Source: Acetatifactor sp. (GTDB lineage: Bacteria; Bacillota; Clostridia; Lachnospirales; Lachnospiraceae). From it: a stretch of DNA of 64,000 nt. Position 1 is the first letter of the stretch, and the number at the start of each line of letters is the position of its first letter. Both the position numbers and the translations under genes were made by a program. Location: contig JAEEVF010000005.1 in the NCBI GenBank assembly GCA_016290775.1, forward strand, positions 1-64,000. The letters are read 5' to 3'. Positions 41,306 to 48,640 of the stretch are shown one piece after another. Below the pieces are notes generated by a model, which saw only the letters and a list, made by a program, of their open reading frames with translations, was not told the origin of the DNA and searched no databases.

Positions 41306-41980
41306 ATGCAATATCATATTTTGATGGTGGAGGATGATGCGAAGATCCGGGAGGCCATCGAAGACTATTTTTCCGAAAAGGCACCGGACTGCGAGGTGGA
41401 CGTGGCGCGCGACGGCGCGGAAGGACTTGAGAAAGTGGAGGAGAAGGCATATGACGTCGTGCTTCTCGACGTGATGCTCCCGCAGATGAGCGGCTTTGAC
41501 ATGCTTGTTCAGATCCGTCGCACCATGGACGTGCCCGTGATCTTCATGACGGCCCGCACCAGCGAGGACGATCGCCTTTACGGATATAAACTCGGCTGCG
41601 ACGATTATGTCTGCAAGCCTTTCTCCATGGCGGAACTTCTTGCCAAGGTGAACGCGCTGATCAAGCGCTCGAAGGGCATGGTGCTGGACGACGTTCTGAC
41701 CTGCGGAGAGATCGAACTTCACAGAAGAGCCTTGACCGTCAAGGCTTGCGGCAAGGAAGTGGACCTTCCGCCCAAGGAACTCGCCATCCTTTCGATCCTC
41801 ATGGAACGGCCCGGCTGGACCTTCTCGCGCGACACGCTTCTTGACCGCGCCTGGGGCCGCGACTACTTTGGAAATGACAGAGTTGTCGACAATCACGTAA
41901 AGAAACTGCGCGCAAGCCTCGGCGACGCCGGCGCCCAGATCAAAACCGTGTTTGCGAAGGGATATAAAATCACAGAGTAA
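41306..41980 (+). CDS. OmpR/PhoB-family response regulator
   Basis: 224 aa. The receiver domain has the acidic pair at residues 9-11 and phospho-acceptor Asp55 (VVLLDVMLP), the Thr of FMTAR and the Lys of CKPF. The winged-helix output domain ends VVDNHVKKLRASLG, then VFAKGYKITE. It is 28 bp upstream of the histidine kinase gene, so the two are co-transcribed. Confidence 0.95.
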   Translation: MQYHILMVEDDAKIREAIEDYFSEKAPDCEVDVARDGAEGLEKVEEKAYDVVLLDVMLPQMSGFDMLVQIRRTMDVPVIFMTARTSEDDRLYGYKLGCDDYVCKPFSMAELLAKVNALIKRSKGMVLDDVLTCGEIELHRRALTVKACGKEVDLPPKELAILSILMERPGWTFSRDTLLDRAWGRDYFGNDRVVDNHVKKLRASLGDAGAQIKTVFAKGYKITE

Positions 41981-42008
41981 CGGCCCTATTGAACCAAAGG
42001 AGACCCTT

Positions 42009-43820
42009 ATGATTTACACAATCAAAGAATTATGGTACGCATATCTGAAAAAGCAATCTCAAAAACCCATACTGTTTTTGATCATACGGTATGTCATTGG
42101 ATGGTTGCTCCTTTGCCTTGTGCTTACGAATGAGATGGGAGAGGCGTATTTTCTGCGCGAGGTGGAATACTTCCGCATGGTCCACACGGTGTATGTTCAG
42201 GAGTGCCTTAAGGACCTGAGAGAAAAGGCGCATGACGGCGTTTTTGGGAAAGAAAATGACGCCCTGCTGCGTTATGCACAGCTGTCCATGGGCGCTGAGT
42301 TCGCCGGCGAATTCCATACAAAAACGAAAACTGCTTCGGACACATATCCCGATACGGATGATCTGGAGAATTATGCATATTTGCGGATCGTGGGTGATGA
42401 AAAGCAGGGAATTTCAAACGAATATTACTATTGCCCGATTGACAAGCTTGCCAAGGTCAAGGAAGCGACGCTTGACGTTAAAAAGAATCCGACCTCCGCA
42501 TGGGGAAGCATCTACACTCGCTTTTTGACTGGAATGGTCCCGGCTCGGGAAATCAGCCATCCCGGTTGGAACATTTCAATGATCGACGGGTATATAAGAA
42601 AAGAAACCATGGATTTTCGCCCTGGAAAGGTTCTTGTGAAATACATGGAGGACGGCGATGTCAAAGAATTTATTGTGGATTGTAACAGTGGAATTTACAA
42701 GGATTCTGCGTATATATATGTAACAGACTTGGGCAAGAACGAGATTCTGTTTCCGGAGGATACAGACACTTGGGAATGTGTTCCTAAAACTGAATTGATG
42801 TACATGGAAAATCCCACCGCCGGAAAAAGGTGGATAGCGCCGGTCTACTCGGTAAGTACGATATTTTACGACGACAGATTCGGTTCTTCCGCAATGCTTG
42901 TAGAGAAACAGTTTGTTTTTGGTAATAGGGTTTACAGAGTGCCGTTTTCTTTCCTTTCTGGCAATCTGGCGTTCGAATATAATGAAGACGTGATTGACTC
43001 GACGGGAGAGAGCAGGTATATCAGATTCGTTGCATATGCTCCGGGTGGCTTCAAGAAGTATGTCCCCGAATTCCTTGCCTATATGATCAGGTATTACTTC
43101 TTACTCGCCCTGATCATGGCTTTCCTGGCGTGGCTTCGGTACAATCAGTTGTACTCGCTGCGGGCGCGGACGGGCTTCCACAAATCGCTCATCAACTCGA
43201 TGGCGCATGACCTCAAGACGCCGCTGATGGTGATGCAGGGTTTTGGCGAGAATCTGAAAGAAAACGTTCACACGGAGAAGCGAGAATATTATGCCGAACA
43301 GATCCTGGAAAACGTGGCCTATCTCAACGGGCTCGTCAACAAGAACCTTGATATCGCGAAGAAGCGCGAGAGCGAAGTCCTTGACATACAGCCCATGTAC
43401 CTGATGGACCTTGTGGCTGAGGCGAAGGAACGCTATCAGGAAAAGCTTGATGACAAGAAGCTGACGCTAAATCTCAGGGGCGAGTGCTTCCTTCACGGTG
43501 ATCCCAAGCTCCTGCGCGTCGTGATAGACAACTTGATCAGCAACGCGATCAAATATGCTCCGCAGGGCACTGCCATCAACGTATACGCGGCGCATGGAAG
43601 ATTCCAGATCAGCAACAAGGCGGTCATTCACTACAAGAAGAACATCAACAGCCTTCTCGAGCCGCTTGAGATGGCGGATGAGAGCCGCACCAGCGGCATG
43701 GGCACGGGCCTCGGCCTTTCCATCGCGAACGGCATCATCGCCGAGCACGGCTGGAGGATGAGCCTCGCCTACAACAAGAAATTTCAAATCTTCACCGTTA
43801 AAGTTCGCCCGCATAGGTGA
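42009..43820 (+). CDS. sensor histidine kinase
   Basis: 603 aa from ATG 42009 (AAAGGAG). One membrane helix lies at residues about 20-40 and another near 360-380 (FLAYMIRYYFLLALIMAFLA), enclosing an extracellular sensor region of about 320 residues that I do not recognise. There is no HAMP visible. HisKA follows with the phospho-His in MAHDLKTPLMVMQGF near residue 400, then the ATPase with DNLISNAIKYAP and GMGTGLGLSIANGI. The peptide array begins 83 bp downstream. Confidence 0.93.
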   Translation: MIYTIKELWYAYLKKQSQKPILFLIIRYVIGWLLLCLVLTNEMGEAYFLREVEYFRMVHTVYVQECLKDLREKAHDGVFGKENDALLRYAQLSMGAEFAGEFHTKTKTASDTYPDTDDLENYAYLRIVGDEKQGISNEYYYCPIDKLAKVKEATLDVKKNPTSAWGSIYTRFLTGMVPAREISHPGWNISMIDGYIRKETMDFRPGKVLVKYMEDGDVKEFIVDCNSGIYKDSAYIYVTDLGKNEILFPEDTDTWECVPKTELMYMENPTAGKRWIAPVYSVSTIFYDDRFGSSAMLVEKQFVFGNRVYRVPFSFLSGNLAFEYNEDVIDSTGESRYIRFVAYAPGGFKKYVPEFLAYMIRYYFLLALIMAFLAWLRYNQLYSLRARTGFHKSLINSMAHDLKTPLMVMQGFGENLKENVHTEKREYYAEQILENVAYLNGLVNKNLDIAKKRESEVLDIQPMYLMDLVAEAKERYQEKLDDKKLTLNLRGECFLHGDPKLLRVVIDNLISNAIKYAPQGTAINVYAAHGRFQISNKAVIHYKKNINSLLEPLEMADESRTSGMGTGLGLSIANGIIAEHGWRMSLAYNKKFQIFTVKVRPHR

Positions 43821-43823
43821 CAA

Positions 43824-43882
43824 AATTATATAATCTGAATTATAATAATCTAAATTATAATAATCTAAATTATAATAATTTG
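43824..43882. repeat. four tandem 14-15 bp AT-rich repeats
   Basis: Units AATTATATAATCTG, two copies of AATTATAATAATCTA, and AATTATAATAATTTG. Each contains TATAAT, giving repeated -10-like hexamers 15 bp apart, immediately before the first peptide gene. Confidence 0.85.
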
Positions 43883-43903
43883 GACTGAAAAGGAGGAACA
43901 CAG

Positions 43904-44104
43904 ATGGAACTCAACAAAGACCTGAAGAACAATGCAGAGCAAGAGGAAAAGGATGTCCTCGCTGAGGCAGGAAAGCGCCTTGACGACGATGAGATCAACG
44001 AAGTGGCCGGCGGCGTCATGAGAGGCTTTTATTGTAGTTTGTGCAAAAAATGGTTTATCCACGCAAGCGAGTATAATGAACACATGAAAACACATAATGC
44101 ATAA
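43904..44104 (+). CDS. double-glycine leader peptide 1, C2H2-like core
   Basis: 66 aa, AAAAGGAGGAACAC ribosome site. The leader runs to LDDDEINEVAGG. The core (VMRGFYCSLCKKWFIHASEY, then NEHMKTHNA) has Cys-x2-Cys and His-x4-His 15 residues later, matching a C2H2 zinc-finger pattern. First member of the array, closest to the two-component system and followed by its own terminator. Confidence 0.75.
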   Translation: MELNKDLKNNAEQEEKDVLAEAGKRLDDDEINEVAGGVMRGFYCSLCKKWFIHASEYNEHMKTHNA

Positions 44105-44151
44105 TGCTATGAGGAGGTTTCAAAAAAGGAATGTGAATATCATCAAACCCC

Positions 44152-44187
44152 AAAAGCTCTCCGCGCTTTAACGCGCGGGGAGCTTTT
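44152..44187 (+). terminator. strong terminator after peptide 1
   Basis: AAAAGCTCTCCGCGC (44152-44166) pairs with GCGCGGGGAGCTTTT (44173-44187). Between the peptide stop and this hairpin a ribosome site (GAGGAGG) is followed by ATG TGA, probably a dead peptide start. Confidence 0.85.
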
Positions 44188-44252
44188 CGCATGCAAAAAT
44201 AATCCGTCTAGCGACTAAAGATTGCATGAGAAAATACTTCTTCAGAAATCAA

Positions 44253-44281
44253 TTTTGTGGTAATATCATATTATCGGGAAC
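44253..44281 (+). promoter_or_regulatory. promoter module of the peptide array
   Basis: TTTTGTGGTAATATC then ATATTATCG and GGAAC, nearly identical to 41197-41225. Downstream, GCACCG occurs in both copies; here it forms a leader hairpin with CGGTGC (44300-44324). Confidence 0.6.
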
Positions 44282-44370
44282 AGGTTTTTAAAGTGATGTC
44301 GCACCGTGGAATTCTGTCGGTGCGTCCGTATATAAAATATATGGGAGAAGCATTCCGACGCCAGACCATT

Positions 44371-44426
44371 TGCATTATTCGGTCGAAAAACGCAGACCCA
44401 ACTGCATTATTCGGTCGAAAAACGCA
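44371..44426. repeat. duplicated palindromic operator-like element
   Basis: Two identical 24-bp elements at 44371-44394 and 44403-44426, 32 bp apart start to start. Each is an imperfect palindrome with ends TGC/GCA and core TTCG-GT-CGAA. They lie between the promoter module and peptide 2, separated by three helical turns, as expected for cooperative binding of a dimeric regulator. Confidence 0.8.
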
Positions 44427-44464
44427 AGCCTAACGTAAAAATGATACTTCTAGGAGGAATCAAA

Positions 44465-44728
44465 ATGAACCAGAACGACGAATTGAAAAATAAGGCGGAA
44501 AGCAAACTTACCGACGACGAGGTCAGCAAAGCGGTAGGAGGATCGAACCTTAGAGGAATGCCCCCTAGGAAGACTGAACCAATTACATGTCCGTATTGCA
44601 CTAGGCTTTTTCCATATGATCAGTATATAACTCATGTCGTAGCATGCAAAGCCCGTGAAAAGAATAAACAGGAAGAAAACAATGAGAGTCCGGATTTGGC
44701 AATCCCTGGAACGATAGATTTGTTTTAA
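44465..44728 (+). CDS. double-glycine leader peptide 2, zinc-finger-like core
   Basis: 87 aa from ATG 44465 (TAGGAGG). Leader ends KLTDDEVSKAVGG. The core has CPYCTRLFPYDQYITHVVAC, a Cys-x2-Cys...His-x3-Cys pattern, then a polar tail. First gene after the array promoter. Confidence 0.75.
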   Translation: MNQNDELKNKAESKLTDDEVSKAVGGSNLRGMPPRKTEPITCPYCTRLFPYDQYITHVVACKAREKNKQEENNESPDLAIPGTIDLF

Positions 44729-44746
44729 ATACAAGGAGGTAGCGAG

Positions 44747-44968
44747 ATGAAACTTACCGATGATGAAGTTAGCAAGGCAAATGGAGGGATGGGCATGAAC
44801 ATGAGAACAATGAAGGTATGCCCATATTGCGACATGCATTTTATAGGATCTGAAAAAGCTTTTAATGACCATGTTGAATCCTGCAATAAGTTGCACTCTT
44901 CCAAGGGACATGAAGTAATTAAAGCCCCGATGTCTGTGGAAGAATATCAGAGCGCGCTAATGAGATGA
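44747..44968 (+). CDS. double-glycine leader peptide 3, short leader, zinc-finger-like core
   Basis: 73 aa, AAGGAGGTAGCG ribosome site. The leader is cut to MKLTDDEVSKANGG, without the upstream helical part. The core has CPYCDMHFIGSEKAFNDHVE and SC, the same C2HC spacing type as peptide 2, so the two are probably paralogues in the core as well. Confidence 0.75.
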   Translation: MKLTDDEVSKANGGMGMNMRTMKVCPYCDMHFIGSEKAFNDHVESCNKLHSSKGHEVIKAPMSVEEYQSALMR

Positions 44969-45010
44969 CATGCCTAGGCACCTAGTACAGAACCTCTTGG
45001 AGGAATCAAA

Positions 45011-45220
45011 ATGGAAGATAGCAAAGAACAGAAAAATAATCTTGATCAGGCTGCAAACACGGAGGAAATCCAGGCCGAAAAGAAGCTAACCGACGACGAA
45101 GTCGGCGAGGTGGCTGGGGGTTACAGAGACGACGGACATGGTTTAAGTGTTTCGAAAAACTTAAATAGCGGAGGCCCCGTATCGACACCACCTAAATCGC
45201 AAAAAATGGTTCTTAAATGA
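45011..45220 (+). CDS. double-glycine leader peptide 4
   Basis: 69 aa, TTGGAGGAATC ribosome site. Leader with EIQAEKKLTDDEVGEVAGG; core of 32 residues starting YRDDGHGLSVSKNLNSGG, polar, Gly/Ser/Lys-rich, without Cys. Confidence 0.72.
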   Translation: MEDSKEQKNNLDQAANTEEIQAEKKLTDDEVGEVAGGYRDDGHGLSVSKNLNSGGPVSTPPKSQKMVLK

Positions 45221-45325
45221 TGATAAAACGTCAGGCAAGACAGTTCCGGATTTAGCCTTTAAATATCCAAAGAAGTGGAGACAATAAGCAGCTTTCACCA
45301 ACCACTCACTACAGGAGGTAACCCA

Positions 45326-45586
45326 ATGAAACTAACCGACGATGAAGCCAGCAAGGCGACAGGCGGTTTTGGTGATCCGGCTTCAAAAGCATCTACAGAG
45401 TTGTATAATAATGTGGTACAGGCTGGCACGACTACGGCGCACCTAGAGGATTCGGGGAGAACTTTGTGGGAACAAAGGGTTTATGATACCGTAGGGTCAA
45501 CTATTTTGCAATTGGAGGAACCTCATAGAGCGGGCCAATTTGAGATAAAGCATGCTAGGGACCAAGAATTTGGTGACACGCAGTAA
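45326..45586 (+). CDS. double-glycine leader peptide 5
   Basis: 86 aa from ATG 45326 (CAGGAGGTAACCC). Short leader MKLTDDEASKATGG, then a 72-residue soluble core (FGDPASKASTELYNNVVQAG ...) with balanced charge and no Cys. One of the longest cores in the array. Confidence 0.7.
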   Translation: MKLTDDEASKATGGFGDPASKASTELYNNVVQAGTTTAHLEDSGRTLWEQRVYDTVGSTILQLEEPHRAGQFEIKHARDQEFGDTQ

Positions 45587-45614
45587 CTAACATATAATGC
45601 AAGGGGGCAATCAA

Positions 45615-45842
45615 ATGAAACTCACCGGAGAATCGAAAGACAAAGTAGAACAGACCTCGAACCTTGAAGAAGCTAAGGATGTCATCGCGCAGGCAGGCAT
45701 GCTCCTGACCGACGACGAAGTCGGCGAGGTGGCCGGGGGCGTCGGCGACTCTGCAGTAGACTTTGAGGGGAGGGCGGCTGGATCCAAAGATGATTCGGGC
45801 GGCATTCTCCTAAATGGTGGCGGCGGCCCCAGATTTTGTTGA
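45615..45842 (+). CDS. double-glycine leader peptide 6
   Basis: 75 aa from ATG 45615 (AAGGGGGC). Full-length leader MKLTGESKDKVEQTSNLEEA ... LLTDDEVGEVAGG. Core of 33 residues ends SGGILLNGGGGPRFC with one C-terminal Cys. Confidence 0.73.
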   Translation: MKLTGESKDKVEQTSNLEEAKDVIAQAGMLLTDDEVGEVAGGVGDSAVDFEGRAAGSKDDSGGILLNGGGGPRFC

Positions 45843-45928
45843 TATATCTGTGAGATGATATATCCTTGCGCTTCATGGCGATTCAAGTTTCACCAAACAT
45901 AGGAACTGTAAGGACAGGAGGAGACAAA

Positions 45929-46126
45929 ATGAAACCGAACAACGAAATGAAAAACAAAGTAGACCAGACCACAAACCTTGAAGAAGCCAGGGACGTCATC
46001 GCGCAGGCAGGCATGCTCCTGACCGACGACGAGGTCAGCGAGGTGGCAGGCGGATTCGGAGAAAGATCTGAGCATATGCCGCCAAAACCTTTTGCCTTAA
46101 TGCCCACAGATCCCGCACTCAAATAG
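45929..46126 (+). CDS. double-glycine leader peptide 7
   Basis: 65 aa from ATG 45929 (ACAGGAGGAGAC). Leader MKPNNEMKNKVDQTTNLEEA ... LLTDDEVSEVAGG. Core of about 23 residues, FGERSEHMPPKPFALMPTDP plus ALK, proline-rich. Confidence 0.73.
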   Translation: MKPNNEMKNKVDQTTNLEEARDVIAQAGMLLTDDEVSEVAGGFGERSEHMPPKPFALMPTDPALK

Positions 46127-46171
46127 GAGCCATATCATTATTAGACTGATCCAGTTGAAGGAGACTGCGTT

Positions 46172-46387
46172 ATGAAACACGACGATGAATTGAAAAACAA
46201 GAATGAACAGTCTCGAAAGCTTGAGGAAATCAAGGACGTCCAAGCTGCCATGCTCTTGACCGATGACGAGGTCAGCGAGGTGGCTGGAGGTGGGGGTAAT
46301 GAACTGGAGTTTGACTCTTCAGAGACAACTGCAAAATCAAAATGGAAACCTATCAGGGGACAAATTCGTCCTGCAAAGGACTGGTAG
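46172..46387 (+). CDS. double-glycine leader peptide 8
   Basis: 71 aa, GAAGGAGACTGCG ribosome site. Leader MKHDDELKNKNEQSRKLEEI ... LLTDDEVSEVAGG. Core GGNELEFDSSETTAKSKWKP then IRGQIRPAKDW, acidic then basic. Confidence 0.73.
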   Translation: MKHDDELKNKNEQSRKLEEIKDVQAAMLLTDDEVSEVAGGGGNELEFDSSETTAKSKWKPIRGQIRPAKDW

Positions 46388-46424
46388 CCGCATATTCTAT
46401 ACTCACAAACACAGGAGGAAACCA

Positions 46425-46736
46425 ATGAAACTCACTGGAGAATTGAAAGACAAAGTAGACCAGACCGCAAACCTTGAGGAAGCCAAGGATGTCATCGCGA
46501 AGGCAGGAATGCTCCTGACCGACGACGAAGTCGGCGAGGCAACCGGGGGCGTGACGCTGCCCCAAAATCAGGAAAACGATCAGGCGTCACCGATCGATTT
46601 TTCAAACCCGTTTAGTAAACCCGGGCATATGATTTCGGACTTGATCCAAAAACAAACGTCATCGCTTAGGAATGAATGGCCTGACTATGATGAGCATGAA
46701 GACAAAACCCCGGTAATACATGGGCCAATCGGCTAA
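46425..46736 (+). CDS. double-glycine leader peptide 9
   Basis: 103 aa from ATG 46425 (ACAGGAGGAAACC). Leader MKLTGELKDKVDQTANLEEA ... LLTDDEVGEATGG. Core of about 61 residues ends EDKTPVIHGPIG; peptide 11 ends DPHTLHGPLGS, so the C-terminal HGPxG motif is shared between two otherwise different cores. Confidence 0.73.
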   Translation: MKLTGELKDKVDQTANLEEAKDVIAKAGMLLTDDEVGEATGGVTLPQNQENDQASPIDFSNPFSKPGHMISDLIQKQTSSLRNEWPDYDEHEDKTPVIHGPIG

Positions 46737-46789
46737 GAGAGAGGACTGTGACTCTATTCTCACCAAGCACAGAACCAGAAGAAGGAAAA

Positions 46790-47017
46790 ATGGGAAATAG
46801 CAACGAACTGAAAAACAATCTTGATCAGACCACAAACATGGACGAAGTCCGGGACGAAAAGAAGCTTACTGACGACGAAGTCAGCGAGGTGGCTGGGGGT
46901 AATGCCATCGCTTTACTCGGTGATTTGGGAAACAAATTATCTGCCATATCACAAAGTACTGATGTGGTTGCGGGGACAGGCTTCGAAGTTCCTCGAGTAA
47001 GAGGTCCTCGACCATAG
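46790..47017 (+). CDS. double-glycine leader peptide 10
   Basis: 75 aa from ATG 46790 (GAAGGAAA). Leader MGNSNELKNNLDQTTNMDEV ... KKLTDDEVSEVAGG. The 5' untranslated region and leader are almost identical in DNA to those of peptide 13, while the core (NAIALLGDLGNKLSAISQST ...) is unrelated: mildly hydrophobic and amphipathic. Confidence 0.75.
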   Translation: MGNSNELKNNLDQTTNMDEVRDEKKLTDDEVSEVAGGNAIALLGDLGNKLSAISQSTDVVAGTGFEVPRVRGPRP

Positions 47018-47034
47018 CCCAAGGAGGTAACAAA

Positions 47035-47304
47035 ATGGAACTGAATGACGAAATGAGAATCACCGACGACGAAGTCAGCGAGGCAACCGGGGGTGCCAGA
47101 CGACCTTCGAACTTATTGTATCAATCAACTCCAAAGGTTAATTTTGTGAACACATTATACAGTGGTCAAACAAACCTGCAGGGTAGGGAATTGCTTTACA
47201 AAGAATCGGAGAGTAAGGGGTGTTCAGAGCATACATTAGAAGGACTGCCCGATTTGTATGATGAGGAGGACCCCCATACGCTGCATGGGCCACTTGGCAG
47301 CTAA
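47035..47304 (+). CDS. double-glycine leader peptide 11
   Basis: 89 aa, CAAGGAGGTAAC ribosome site, 17 bp after peptide 10. Short leader MELNDEMRITDDEVSEATGG. Core of 69 residues, polar, one Cys, ending HTLHGPLGS as noted for peptide 9. Confidence 0.72.
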   Translation: MELNDEMRITDDEVSEATGGARRPSNLLYQSTPKVNFVNTLYSGQTNLQGRELLYKESESKGCSEHTLEGLPDLYDEEDPHTLHGPLGS

Positions 47305-47341
47305 AGTATATATCGCCGCATTGTCAAACAGGAGGTAACCA

Positions 47342-47641
47342 ATGAAACTCACCGGAGAATTAAAAGATAAAGTAGACCAGACCGCAAACCTTGAAGAAGC
47401 CAAGGATGTCATCGCCCAGGCAGGCATGCTCCTGACCGACGACGAAGTCAGTGAGGTGGCTGGAGGGGTTGGCATCACTAAATGCCCGGTCTGCGGGGCA
47501 CTTTGTAGAAACATGGATGAAGAGAATTATCACTTTGCCGCATGTATTTTAGGGCAAAGAGATGTAGAACCCAATCGTATCGCGCCAAATGTGAATCCTA
47601 CCGATGCCCCTATAAAACCTAAAGATGCCCCTGCAAAATAA
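47342..47641 (+). CDS. double-glycine leader peptide 12, zinc-finger-like core
   Basis: 99 aa, CAGGAGGTAACC ribosome site. Leader MKLTGELKDKVDQTANLEEA ... LLTDDEVSEVAGG. Core has CPVCGALCRNMDEENYHFAA then C, again Cys-x2-Cys...His-x3-Cys, followed by a Pro/Asp/Lys tail with APIKPKDAPAK. Confidence 0.74.
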   Translation: MKLTGELKDKVDQTANLEEAKDVIAQAGMLLTDDEVSEVAGGVGITKCPVCGALCRNMDEENYHFAACILGQRDVEPNRIAPNVNPTDAPIKPKDAPAK

Positions 47642-47703
47642 TATATCCCCGCCGTCCCATGGCGACATTATTCTCACCAAGCACAGAACCAGAAGGAGGG
47701 AAA

Positions 47704-47895
47704 ATGGGAAATAGCAACGAACTGAAAAACAATCTTGATCAGACCACAAACATGGACGAAGTCCGGGACGAAAAGAAGCTTACTGACGACGAAGTCGGCG
47801 AGGTCGCTGGAGGTGCAAAGTATTGGCAAAAAGTTGCTGGCTTTGCAAAGAAAGCCGCTCCTCAGGTAGAACCGAACCTCACCCTATACGACTAA
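47704..47895 (+). CDS. double-glycine leader peptide 13
   Basis: 63 aa from ATG 47704 (GAAGGAGGG). Leader as in peptide 10, ending KKLTDDEVGEVAGG. Core AKYWQKVAGFAKKAAPQVEP then NLTLYD: a short cationic amphipathic helix, the one in the array most like a classical bacteriocin. Confidence 0.75.
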   Translation: MGNSNELKNNLDQTTNMDEVRDEKKLTDDEVGEVAGGAKYWQKVAGFAKKAAPQVEPNLTLYD

Positions 47896-47897
47896 GC

Positions 47898-47960
47898 TTT
47901 CCCTGCGGCAATCTGGCAACAAACCGCTGCTTTTGCATGAGAAAAGGGCCTGATGGATCA
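47898..47960 (+). repeat. decayed duplicate of the array-end terminator region
   Basis: TTCCCTGCGGCAATCTGGCA and the following GCATGAGAAAAGGGCCTG match 48556-48610 except in the stem, which is now mispaired. It lies inside the array between peptides 13 and 14 and marks a former array end. Confidence 0.75.
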
Positions 47961-47985
47961 CTGATCAACAAACAGGAGGAAATCA

Positions 47986-48210
47986 ATGAAACTCACCGGA
48001 GAATTAAAAGATAAAGTAGATCAGACCACAAACCTTGAAGAAGCCAAGGATGTCATCGCCAAGGCAGGCATGCTCCTTACCGACGATGAGGTCAGCGAGG
48101 TGGCTGGAGGAAGCCAAGCTGGTAACCTAATATTTGAAGGGAAAGGGGGTAAGCCAGTTCCGAGCACAATCAATGGGGGCAGAAAACGAGATAAACTTGA
48201 CGTTTTATAG
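47986..48210 (+). CDS. double-glycine leader peptide 14
   Basis: 74 aa, ACAGGAGGAAATC ribosome site. Leader MKLTGELKDKVDQTTNLEEA ... LLTDDEVSEVAGG. Core SQAGNLIFEGKGGKPVPSTI then NGGRKRDKLDVL, basic and Gly-rich. Confidence 0.74.
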   Translation: MKLTGELKDKVDQTTNLEEAKDVIAKAGMLLTDDEVSEVAGGSQAGNLIFEGKGGKPVPSTINGGRKRDKLDVL

Positions 48211-48290
48211 TCCGTTGACTAAATACTCCGTGCATATTTGACAAAGACAACATGACTGATGCCGCGCAGGCATTTCTGAGGAGGTAACCA

Positions 48291-48551
48291 ATGAAACTCA
48301 CCGGAGAATTGAAAGATAAAGTAGACCAGACTCAAAACCTTGAGGAAGCCAAGGATGTTATCGCGCAGGCAGGCATGCTCCTGACCGACGACGAAGTCAG
48401 TGAGGTGGCAGGAGGTGCTGGCTCTGCCGTGTTTTATTCACCCACCAAGGATACACCAGGTTCACTACCACCAACCATAGCAAGTGAATCACCGCATTAT
48501 ATGCACAGGTCCATACATGAATCTCAAACCGATGACCAATCGAATGTATAG
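48291..48551 (+). CDS. double-glycine leader peptide 15
   Basis: 86 aa, GAGGAGGTAACC ribosome site. Leader MKLTGELKDKVDQTQNLEEA ... LLTDDEVSEVAGG. Core AGSAVFYSPTKDTPGSLPPT and on, Ser/Pro/His-rich, no Cys. Last member; two terminators follow. Confidence 0.74.
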   Translation: MKLTGELKDKVDQTQNLEEAKDVIAQAGMLLTDDEVSEVAGGAGSAVFYSPTKDTPGSLPPTIASESPHYMHRSIHESQTDDQSNV

Positions 48552-48561
48552 ACAATTCCCT

Positions 48562-48590
48562 GCGGCGGTCTGGCAACAGACCGTCGCTTT
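48562..48590 (+). terminator. array terminator 1
   Basis: GCGGCGGTCTG-GCAA-CAGACCGTCGC (48562-48587) followed by TTT. Confidence 0.85.
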
Positions 48591-48600
48591 CGCATGAGAA

Positions 48601-48627
48601 AAGGGCCTGTTTTACAACAGACCCTTT
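48601..48627. terminator. array terminator 2, bidirectional
   Basis: AAGGGCCTGTT (48601-48611) pairs with AACAGACCCTT (48616-48626), one mismatch. It also serves the convergent regulator gene. Confidence 0.75.
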
Positions 48628-48640
48628 ATTGTTTACTCTA

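Noticed and set aside
43904..48551. Repeated blocks as a CRISPR array or simple tandem repeat
   Set aside because: The repeated blocks are in-frame leader codons with ribosome sites, and spacing is irregular at 200-400 bp.
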